64,000 bases of DNA from Pseudomonas peradeniyensis (lineage in GTDB: Bacteria; Pseudomonadota; Gammaproteobacteria; Pseudomonadales; Pseudomonadaceae), in assembly GCF_014268935.2 (NCBI RefSeq), contig NZ_JABWRJ020000001.1:1302001-1366000 (forward strand), in the 5' to 3' direction. How positions within the stretch are numbered: position 1 is the first letter of the stretch; every line of letters starts with the position of its first letter. Shown piece by piece: positions 57,576-64,000 of the stretch. The notes under the pieces were generated by a model. The model did not search any database, was not told the origin of the DNA, and worked only from the letters and a program-made list of their open reading frames with translations. A program made the position numbers and the translations under genes.

Positions 57576-58312
57576 GCCGGCGACTCCAGCAATTGCACCG
57601 GTAGCGAGAACACGTAGCCTTCGCTGCGCACGGTCTTGATGCAGGTCGGCTCACGGGCGTCGTCGCCCAGGCGCTGGCGCAGGCGGCTGACCAGCAGGTC
57701 GATGGAGCGGTCGAAGATATCCGCCTCGCGGCCCTGGGTGAGGTTGAGCAGCTGTTCGCGACTGAGCACCCGCTGCGGATGGTCGAGGAACACCCGCAGC
57801 AGGCGGTACTCGGCACCCGACAGCGCCACCAGGGTGCCTTCGTTGTCGAGCAGGTGGCGGGCGGTGGTGTCCAGCCGCCATGGGCCGAAGGCGATCAGCC
57901 GGCTGCTTTCGCTGATGGTCAGGTTCGGTGGCAGCATGCGCGTACGGCGCAGCACGGCGTTGATCCGCGCCAGCAGCTCGCGGGCGGAGAACGGCTTGGT
58001 CAGGTAGTCGTCGGCGCCCATCTCCAGGCCGATGATGCGGTCGGTCTCGTCGTTGCGCGCGGTGAGCATCAGCACCGGCGTGTTGCGGTGCTTGCCGGCG
58101 CGCAGTTCGCGGCACAGCAGCAGGCCGTCGTCGCCGGGCATCATGATGTCGAGGACGATCAGGTCGACGGCGTTGTTTTCCAGGAAGGCGCGCATCTGCC
58201 GGCCATCGGCGACGATGCTGGTGCGCAGGCCGTTCTTCTTCAGGTAATTGCCGACCAGTTCGCGGATCTCGCGGTCGTCGTCGACGATCAGGATGTGATC
58301 GGCGTGTTCCAT
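57572..58312 (-). CDS. OmpR-family response regulator
   Basis: 246 residues. Receiver domain with acidic pocket DDD (ILIVDDDREIRE), phosphoacceptor Asp in LIVLDIMMPGDDG, Thr in MLTARND and Lys in YLTKPFSARE; the C-terminal winged-helix domain ends DLLVSRLRQRLGDD and SEGYVFS. Start at 58312. Partner of the kinase downstream (4-bp overlap). Divergent from a small exported protein gene that may be a target (inference). Confidence 0.93.
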   Translation of the reverse strand: MEHADHILIVDDDREIRELVGNYLKKNGLRTSIVADGRQMRAFLENNAVDLIVLDIMMPGDDGLLLCRELRAGKHRNTPVLMLTARNDETDRIIGLEMGADDYLTKPFSARELLARINAVLRRTRMLPPNLTISESSRLIAFGPWRLDTTARHLLDNEGTLVALSGAEYRLLRVFLDHPQRVLSREQLLNLTQGREADIFDRSIDLLVSRLRQRLGDDAREPTCIKTVRSEGYVFSLPVQLLESPA

Positions 58313-58531
58313 CGGGGTGTCCTTGTACGTGGGGAATGGGCGCAGTGTACCGAGTGGATCCGGGCTTGCCTGCCCGGGTTTGTATTGCAGTGTATCTGCT
58401 GGCGACATAGATACAGGAAGAAGCACGGCGGCCCCTGGCCGGACACATGTGCGATACCTGGCAGGCGTGAAATGGCTCTCGGCCGGGGAGGGAAGCCTTC
58501 CCACACAAGACCTCGCATCAGGAGACACGCC

Positions 58532-58807
58532 ATGACTATCAAGACCCTCGCCAGCGCCGCCCTGTTTGCCGTCCTCGGCCTTGGCGCGCTGACGGCCCAG
58601 GCCAGCAGCAGCTCGCTGAACGACGCCAGCGTGATGCAATACCGCTACGGCGACCGGCTGGATGTGAAGAAAGTGCTGTCGGTGAAGGATGCGCCAGGCA
58701 CCACCTGCGGGCCGGTGAAGACCCGCATGGACTATCTCGACTCCCAGGGCAAGCCGCAGAGCGTCGAGTACCGCTCCTACGCCACCAGTGGCTGCCATGA
58801 CAACTGA
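58532..58807 (+). CDS. Small exported DUF2790-like protein
   Basis: 91 residues. Signal peptide (TLASAALFAVLGLGALTAQA), then a short mature domain with two cysteines (GTTCGP and SGCHDN) and an RMDYLDSQGKPQSVEYRSY block, as in the DUF2790 family widespread in Pseudomonas. Clear AGGAG site. In other pseudomonads such genes often sit beside two-component systems for metals; here it is divergent from one. The stop overlaps the following gene by 11 bp. Confidence 0.82.
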   Translation: MTIKTLASAALFAVLGLGALTAQASSSSLNDASVMQYRYGDRLDVKKVLSVKDAPGTTCGPVKTRMDYLDSQGKPQSVEYRSYATSGCHDN

Positions 58808-59342
58808 GGCGCGCGGCAAGCGCCGCCTGCTCAAGGCCGGCGGCGTGGCCCTGGCCCTGCTCGGGCTGGGCCTGGCCGGCCACCTGCTGGCCAGGGACAG
58901 TTACGGCCCCATGCCGTCGCTGGCGGGGGCCGAGCAGTGGCTCAACTCGCCGCCGCTGGATGGCACCGCGCTCAAGGGCAAGGTGGTGCTGGTGGACTTC
59001 TGGACCTACGACTGCATCAACTGCCGGCGTAGCCTGCCCCATGTCAACGACTGGGCGCGGCGATACGGCGAGCAGGGGCTGGTGGTGGTCGGGGTGCATA
59101 CGCCGGAGTATGACTACGAGCACGACCTGGGCAATGTCCGGGCCCAGGTGCAGCAACTGGGCATCGCCTACCCGGTGGCGGTGGACAATGGCTACCGGAT
59201 CTGGAACGCCTGGGGCAACCAGTTCTGGCCGGCGCATTACTTTGTCGATCGCAAGGGGCAGGTGCGTCATGTGCACTTTGGTGAGGGGGATTATGCGGGG
59301 CAGGAGCGGGTGATTCAGGCGTTGTTGAATGAGCCGGGTTGA
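58797..59342 (+). CDS. Membrane-anchored thioredoxin-like (redoxin/TlpA) protein
   Basis: 181 residues. N-terminal anchor (VALALLGLGLAGHLLA), then a thioredoxin fold with CxxC motif in WTYDCINCRRSLP and the cis-Pro region FWPAHYFVDRKGQVRHVHFGEG. This subtype resembles the C-terminal thioredoxin part of DipZ-like proteins. It probably reduces or protects disulfides in the periplasm, perhaps in its two-cysteine neighbour (inference). Starts at 58797 (GTG at 58788 possible), overlapping the upstream gene. Confidence 0.87.
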   Translation: MTTEARGKRRLLKAGGVALALLGLGLAGHLLARDSYGPMPSLAGAEQWLNSPPLDGTALKGKVVLVDFWTYDCINCRRSLPHVNDWARRYGEQGLVVVGVHTPEYDYEHDLGNVRAQVQQLGIAYPVAVDNGYRIWNAWGNQFWPAHYFVDRKGQVRHVHFGEGDYAGQERVIQALLNEPG

Positions 59343-59377
59343 TTCGTTGTCCGCTCTGGCCCTATCGCGGGGCAACA

Positions 59378-60385
59378 TCATTCCCCGAGCCGCTGCTCCC
59401 GCGACGGCGGATAGCCGAAGTACGCCGCATAGCACTTGCTGAAGTGCGAAACCGAGACGAACCCGCAGGCCACCGCCACCTCCATCACCGACAGGTCCGA
59501 ATACTGCAGCAATCGTCGGCTCTTGGTGATGCGCAGCTCCATGTAGTAACGCCGGGGCGAGGTGCCCAGCTGGGCCTGGAACAGGCGGTCGATCTGCCGC
59601 CGCGAACGCCCGGAGTAGGTGGCCAGTTGGTCGAGGCTCAGGGTCTCCTCGAGGTTGTTCTCCATCAGCTCGACGATGGTGCGCAGGTGCAGGCTCATGG
59701 ACTTCTTCGCCCCCGGCCCGACCTGGCGATAGCGCGCCCCGGAGAACGACAGGATCTCCTCGACGCCTTCGGCCAAGGCATCGCCGTACAGCCGCCGGAC
59801 CAGCCCGAGCATCAGCTCCATGGCGCCGTTGGGGCTGGCGGCGCTCAGGCGGTCGCGGTCGAGGGTGAAACTGGCCGGGGTGATGCGCGTCTGCGGGCTG
59901 ATCTCGGCCAGGCTGGCGCGCTGCTCTGGGTGCACGCTGCAACCATAATCGTCGAGCACCCCGGCGCGGCCGAGGAACCAGGCGCCGTTCCACAGCCCGC
60001 CGAGGGTCATGCCGTGGCTGGCGCAATCGCCCAGCAAGCGGTCGAGGTCGGGGTATTTCAAGGGTGTGCGCAGGCCGCCGCAGATCACCAGCAGGTCGAG
60101 GTCCTGCAGGCTGCGCGGCGCCAGCGGACTGGCCACCAGTTCCAGGCCCAGGTCGCTGAGCACGCGGTCGCCCGCCAGGGACAGCGGGGTGGAGGTGAAG
60201 CTGTCGGCACGCAGCAGGTTGGCGGTGACCAGCACGTCCATCGCCACGGTGAAGCTGGCCATGGAGAAGTGCTCGAGCAGGACGAAGTCGACGCGGTAGG
60301 GACGCTGGTTGCCGGCCTCGCCGGACTTGAGCCGCAGCATGTTGCTGGTGCTGGTCTTCTTGCTGAACTGACGTGGCGTGGGCAC
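59378..60385 (-). CDS. GATase1-like/AraC-family transcriptional regulator
   Basis: About 335 residues. An N-terminal DJ-1/PfpI-like domain (VDFVLLEHFSMASFTVAMDV, then LLVICGGLRTPL) without the catalytic Cys, followed by an AraC HTH pair (LATYSGRSRRQIDRLFQAQL; VMEVAVACGFVSVSHFSKCY). This layout is shared by regulators of arginine, choline and carnitine metabolism. I chose GTG at 60385 because GGAG precedes it; ATG at 60340 is the alternative. Located downstream of the TonB receptor gene on the same strand, separated by a hairpin. Confidence 0.85.
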   Translation of the reverse strand: MPTPRQFSKKTSTSNMLRLKSGEAGNQRPYRVDFVLLEHFSMASFTVAMDVLVTANLLRADSFTSTPLSLAGDRVLSDLGLELVASPLAPRSLQDLDLLVICGGLRTPLKYPDLDRLLGDCASHGMTLGGLWNGAWFLGRAGVLDDYGCSVHPEQRASLAEISPQTRITPASFTLDRDRLSAASPNGAMELMLGLVRRLYGDALAEGVEEILSFSGARYRQVGPGAKKSMSLHLRTIVELMENNLEETLSLDQLATYSGRSRRQIDRLFQAQLGTSPRRYYMELRITKSRRLLQYSDLSVMEVAVACGFVSVSHFSKCYAAYFGYPPSREQRLGE

Positions 60386-60473
60386 TGCGGACTCCGCTTC
60401 CTGGCTGGCGCGCACGAGTGTGCGGCGGGACGCGGGGAAAGACAACAGGGGCGCTTGCTGGCGCTGAAAGCAC

Positions 60474-60497
60474 GGCGCCCCCTCGAGAGGGGGCGCC
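60474..60497. terminator. Perfect 24-bp palindrome, likely terminator of the receptor gene
   Basis: GGCGCCCCCTCG at 60474-60485 is followed directly by its reverse complement (60486-60497). It lies 18 bp after the TonB receptor stop and before the AraC-type gene. There is no T-tract, so termination strength is uncertain. Confidence 0.6.
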
Positions 60498-60515
60498 GGT
60501 CATGCAACGCGGGGT

Positions 60516-62960
60516 TTAGAAGTCGCCGCGCAGGGTGAACATGTAGCTACGCGGGGTACCGTAGGTGGTGCCGCGGGTCCAGTAGCCCATGGAGTCGAAG
60601 TACTTGCGGTCGAACAGGTTCTCGACGTCCACGCCGACGGTCCAGTGCTCGTCGAGCTTGTAGGCGGCGCGGGCGTCGAAGATTGCACGGCCGCTGTTGT
60701 ACGCCTCGTTGTAGGCATCGACGTAGGAGTTCTGCGCCGAGACGCCACCACCGACGCTCAGGCGGTTCCATTCGCCAGGGAAGGTGTAGTTGGTGTTCAC
60801 GCGTACCATGTGTTTCGGGGTCTGCGCCGAGATCGGGCCGCCCTCGGACGAGCTCGTGGTGTTGTAGGTGTAGCCGGCCGCGACCTGCAGGCCCGGCAGC
60901 AGTTCACCGGTAGCCTCGGCTTCGAAGCCCTTGCTGCGGTTGATGCCGTCGCCGTTGGTCCAGCAGCGGCCGGCCGGGTCGGTCGGGCACTTGCCGCGGT
61001 TGGCCGTATCCTGCAGGGCTACGTCTTCCTGCTCGATGTAGAAGACGGCGAAGGACACGTTCAGGCGCTTGTCGAACAGCTCACCCTTGATACCGGTCTC
61101 GTAGTTCGAGCCAACGGATGGGTCGAGCACGCTGCCGCTGACGGTGCGGTAGTTGGACTGCGGCAGGAAGATGTCGGCGTAGCTGGCATACCAGGACCAC
61201 TGGTCGTTCAGGTCGTAGATCGCGCCGACGAAGGGCGTGAACTCGTGTTCCTGCCGGCTGGTGATCACCTTCGGGCCGTTCCAGGCTTCGTTCTTGTACC
61301 AGCTCAGGCGACCACCGAGGACGAAGCTCAGGTCTTCGGTCGCGTGCAGGCGGGCGCTCAGGTAGGTGCCGTAGCGGGTGTCGATGGTGTCGTCCATCGA
61401 CTTCCAGCCGTTACGCTGCAGCTCGGGGATATTGCTGTGATTGGGATCAAACACATTGAGCGGGATAGGGCTGGGTAGCGCGATGGTGTTGTCCTTGTCG
61501 TTCATCTTGCGCTTGGACCAGTTGGCGCCGAGGGTCAACTGGTGGGTCAGGCCGAAGGCCTCGAAGGTGCCGTCCAGGTGGCCGTCGACGGCATTGGAGG
61601 TGACATCGAACTTGTGATAGCTGACGGTGTTGACCGTCGGACCACCGGGAGCATTGTACTCCAGGGTTTCCCGCGCGCCCCACTCGATGGCGCTACGGTT
61701 GTAGCCACCCTCGGAATGGGACAGCGCCAGCTTGGCGGTCCAGTTGTCGTTGAAACGGTGGGTGAGGTCGGCAAACACCTCGTCCATGTCGGTCTGCAGC
61801 TTGGTCCAGTCCTGCCCCAGGTAGGTCGAGCGCTTCAGGTGCGGGTTGCTGCCATCGGGGTTGTTGGGGATGCCCAGCACGCTGTAGCCGTCGATGCGCG
61901 AAGTCTGGCGGCGCAGGCCCAGGGCGACGGTGGTGGCATCGTTCAGGTCGGCCTCGACGATCCCGTACAGCAGTGGGCGCTTGGACTTGGTGACGTCGGT
62001 GAAGTAGCCGCGGTCCTCATAGGAGGCGACCATGCGCCCGCGCAGGGTGCCCTGGGGGTTGAGGCGGCCACTGGCATCCAGGTCCAGGCGGTAGTTGTCC
62101 CAGGAACCGGCGCGGGTGATCACGGTGAAACGCGGGTCGGCGGTCGGGCGCTTGCGCACCAGGTTTACCGCGCCGCCCGGGTTGCCGGCGCCGACCAGCA
62201 GGCCGGAGGCGCCGCGCAGCACTTCGACGCGGTCGAAGATCGCCATGTCCGGGGTCATCCAGCCGGTGTAGGCGTAGGCCTGCCCGGGCACGCCGTCGAC
62301 CATGTAGCTTTCGTCGGTGAGGTCGAAGCCACGGGAGCTGAAGTGGTGGTTGCCGTAGCCGCGGTTGGCGCGGGTGATACCGGTGGTCTGGGCCATCACC
62401 TGGTCCAGCGAGACCAGGTTCTTGTCGTCCATCAGCTTGCGGGTGACCACGGTCACCGACTGCGGGGTTTCACGCAGCGATTGCGCGGTCTTGCCGATGG
62501 TCACCGCACCGGTGGTGTAGGAGTTGCTGCCCTCGGTGGTGGCGCCGAGCACCTGGCCGTTGATGGTGGTGGCGTCCAGGGTCATGGCCGAACCGGACTC
62601 CGCCGCGCCGCTGATGATCAGGGTGTTGTCCTGCACGCTGTAGCGAATCCCGCTGTTCCTGAGCAGCTCCCCAGCTGCCTGGGTTGGCGAGAAGCGGCCC
62701 TTGACCGGGCTGCTGCGCAGGCCCTGGACGGTTTCCGGGCTGAACAGCACCTGCAGGTTGCCCTGGCGACCCAGCTCTTGCAGGGCGCTGGCCAGCGACT
62801 GGGCCGGGATGTCGAAGTCCTGCTCCTGGGCCTGCACCTGGGCGGCCAGCGGCAGGGACAGGGCGAGGCCGAGGGTGGCCATGGCCGGCGAGGAGCGCAG
62901 CATCCGGCGCAGCATCAGCGCTTTGCTCAAGGGGGTCAGGGTGTTGGCTGGTATTGGCAT
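60516..62960 (-). CDS. fpvA: TonB-dependent ferric-siderophore receptor with STN signalling domain (FpvA-like)
   Basis: 814 residues, the usual FpvA length. Signal peptide (MATLGLALSLPLAAQVQA), an STN domain (about 45-105: FDIPAQSLASALQELGRQGN) for cell-surface signalling to an anti-sigma factor, a plug (SVTVVTRKLMDDKN, VEVLRGASGLLVGAGNPGG) and a 22-strand barrel ending YMFTLRGDF with the terminal Phe. The start at 62960 was chosen over a TTG at 62987. It lies downstream of a PvdE-like exporter on the same strand, the pairing found in pyoverdine loci. The siderophore it takes up is inferred, not read. Confidence 0.85.
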   Translation of the reverse strand: MPIPANTLTPLSKALMLRRMLRSSPAMATLGLALSLPLAAQVQAQEQDFDIPAQSLASALQELGRQGNLQVLFSPETVQGLRSSPVKGRFSPTQAAGELLRNSGIRYSVQDNTLIISGAAESGSAMTLDATTINGQVLGATTEGSNSYTTGAVTIGKTAQSLRETPQSVTVVTRKLMDDKNLVSLDQVMAQTTGITRANRGYGNHHFSSRGFDLTDESYMVDGVPGQAYAYTGWMTPDMAIFDRVEVLRGASGLLVGAGNPGGAVNLVRKRPTADPRFTVITRAGSWDNYRLDLDASGRLNPQGTLRGRMVASYEDRGYFTDVTKSKRPLLYGIVEADLNDATTVALGLRRQTSRIDGYSVLGIPNNPDGSNPHLKRSTYLGQDWTKLQTDMDEVFADLTHRFNDNWTAKLALSHSEGGYNRSAIEWGARETLEYNAPGGPTVNTVSYHKFDVTSNAVDGHLDGTFEAFGLTHQLTLGANWSKRKMNDKDNTIALPSPIPLNVFDPNHSNIPELQRNGWKSMDDTIDTRYGTYLSARLHATEDLSFVLGGRLSWYKNEAWNGPKVITSRQEHEFTPFVGAIYDLNDQWSWYASYADIFLPQSNYRTVSGSVLDPSVGSNYETGIKGELFDKRLNVSFAVFYIEQEDVALQDTANRGKCPTDPAGRCWTNGDGINRSKGFEAEATGELLPGLQVAAGYTYNTTSSSEGGPISAQTPKHMVRVNTNYTFPGEWNRLSVGGGVSAQNSYVDAYNEAYNSGRAIFDARAAYKLDEHWTVGVDVENLFDRKYFDSMGYWTRGTTYGTPRSYMFTLRGDF

Positions 62961-63190
62961 TTTTATGCTCTGGCTCAAGGTACGCAAAGTAAATGAAAAT
63001 TATTCCGTTGCGAGTAGGACGCATGCGAATGCCAAAACCGGAAAAATAATTATTGCGGTTGGTAGAGGCGTGACCTGCGACTTCCCTGTAGGCAGGGTTG
63101 ATTCAGCGTGCGGCAATAGGGGAACGAGCGGTGCGGCGGGGAATTTAAGCGGCGCGGGCGGTGACAGGGCCACCGCCCGTGGAGGAGGGG
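62961..63190 (-). promoter_or_regulatory. Promoter region of the siderophore receptor gene
   Basis: 230 bp between the exporter and receptor genes. The minus strand contains AT-rich Fur-like stretches (GGAATAATTTTCATTTAC near 62990-63007, AATAATTATTTTTCC near 63042-63056), in strong contrast to the GC-rich surroundings. A GGGCGGTG/CACCGCCC hairpin at 63156-63178 follows the exporter stop and may be its terminator. No confident PvdS-type box was found. Confidence 0.4.
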
Positions 63191-64000
63191 TCAGGCGGGC
63201 AGGGCCGGTTCCTGGTTGCGTTCGACCAGGATCTTGCCGCTGTGCATGCGCACCAGCTGGTCGGCCACCGGGAAGTAGCGGTCGTCGTGGGAGATGACGA
63301 TGATGGTCTTGCCCTGCTGCTTCAGCTCCGGCAGCAGCTCGGTGTAGAACACCCGGCGGAAGGCCGGGTCCTGGTCGGCGGCCCACTCGTCGAACACCAG
63401 CACCGGACGCTGGTCGAGCCAGGCGTTGATCAGCGCCAGGCGCTTGCGCTGGCCGGTGGACAGGTCGGTGGTGGTGAAGCTGCCGTCGCGGATCCCGACC
63501 TTGTGGGCGATGTCCAGGCGTTCGAGGTACTTGGCGGCCTCCGGCGGCAGCTCGGCGAGGCCCGGCAGCGGTTCGTCGAACAGGTAGTAGTCGGCGAAGA
63601 TGGTGGTGAACAGCTGGCGGTAGTCGTCCAGGCGCTGCGGTGTGACCGCTTCGCCGTTGAGGCGCACCTCGCCCTGTTGCGGGGTGTACAGGCCCAGCAG
63701 CAGCTTGATCAGGGTAGTCTTGCCGCAGCCGTTCTCGCCGACGATGAAGACGATATCGCCCTGGCGGATGGTCAGGTCCACCGGGCCCAGGTGGAACGGC
63801 TGGCTGCCTTCGACCTGGGGATAGTCATAGCGCAGCTGGCGCAGTTCGATGGAGCTGACCTCGGTCACCTGTGGTGCGCGGTCGCTGACCAGCAGGTGTG
63901 GCTCGGGCGATGAGAAACGCTGGGACAGCTCGGCGATACGGCGCAGGGCGATCTGTGCCCGGCTGATGCTCGGCAGGTTGGTGATCAGCTGTTCCAGTGG
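63191..64000 (-). CDS. pvdE: Cyclic-peptide/siderophore ABC exporter, C-terminal part (PvdE-like), cut by window edge
   Basis: The visible 269 residues include the end of the membrane domain (PLEQLITNLPSISRAQIALR) and the full nucleotide-binding domain: Walker A GENGCGKTT, signature LSTGQRKRLALI, Walker B PVLVFDEWAADQDP, and H-loop VISHDDRYF. This LSTGQ variant is typical of SyrD/PvdE-type exporters, which move pyoverdine precursors or lipopeptides across the inner membrane. Its 5' end lies beyond base 64000; a GTG at 63868 is internal, not the start. The neighbouring FpvA-like receptor favours PvdE. Confidence 0.82.
   Translation of the reverse strand, partial: PLEQLITNLPSISRAQIALRRIAELSQRFSSPEPHLLVSDRAPQVTEVSSIELRQLRYDYPQVEGSQPFHLGPVDLTIRQGDIVFIVGENGCGKTTLIKLLLGLYTPQQGEVRLNGEAVTPQRLDDYRQLFTTIFADYYLFDEPLPGLAELPPEAAKYLERLDIAHKVGIRDGSFTTTDLSTGQRKRLALINAWLDQRPVLVFDEWAADQDPAFRRVFYTELLPELKQQGKTIIVISHDDRYFPVADQLVRMHSGKILVERNQEPALPA

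Overview
The window looks like a Pseudomonas chromosome of the putida/entomophila type. Evidence: uniformly high GC; REP-type repeats; the thiolase (bktB-like) / hydroxybutyryl-CoA dehydrogenase / TetR set with a divergent AraC gene; the lexA2-imuA-imuB-dnaE2 cassette with an AGTAC-N4-GTACT operator; and an FpvA-like receptor beside a PvdE-like exporter. No tRNA, rRNA or CRISPR array was found.

Layout. 1-760: 3' end of an IS3-family element. 761-1470: a large imperfect inverted repeat with a REP pair and a hexamer array in its core. 1549-5394: short-chain acyl-CoA genes and their regulators. 5395-5866: a long leader. 5867-29507: a biosynthetic cluster on the + strand with three megasynthases (NRPS; NRPS with a docking domain and thioesterase; hybrid NRPS/PKS), an unknown Ala-rich protein and a TauD-type dioxygenase. 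29504-31718: a convergent minus-strand trio (GNAT, GSCFA, SGNH-like). 32018-35354: a lipoprotein and a TPR-like membrane protein. 35398-43546: a plant-signal-type locus with a six-gene peptide-transport operon headed by a proline iminopeptidase-like hydrolase, a LuxR solo of the PipR/OryR type, and a second iminopeptidase behind a lux-box-like palindrome. 43692-46442: small exported proteins, PPK2 and a HAD phosphatase. 46747-50477: two hotdog-type thioesterase genes, a membrane protein and a very divergent lipoxygenase-like protein. 50548-56272: the SOS mutagenesis cassette. 56289-59342: a two-component system and two exported proteins. 59378-64000: a GATase1/AraC regulator, a TonB receptor with an STN domain and a PvdE-like ABC exporter that runs off the window.

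The biosynthetic cluster reads as two assembly lines. Line 1 (NRPS1 + NRPS2) is A(basic, Arg-like)-PCP-C-A(Pro-like)-PCP-Cy-A(Cys)-PCP-Ox / dock-C-A(hydrophobic)-PCP-TE, so a short peptide with a thiazole is expected. Line 2 (NRPS3) is A(Val/Ile-like)-PCP-C-A(Pro)-PCP-KS-KR-ACP-TE, which would extend a Val/Ile-Pro dipeptide by one reduced C2 unit. With the adjacent TauD enzyme this resembles the core logic of the detoxin/rimosamide family. The PKS module has no acyltransferase: the KS-AT linker runs almost directly into a post-AT-like linker, as though the AT had been cut out. How the two lines combine, if they do, is not visible from the sequence. Specificity codes were read by eye and should be treated as predictions.
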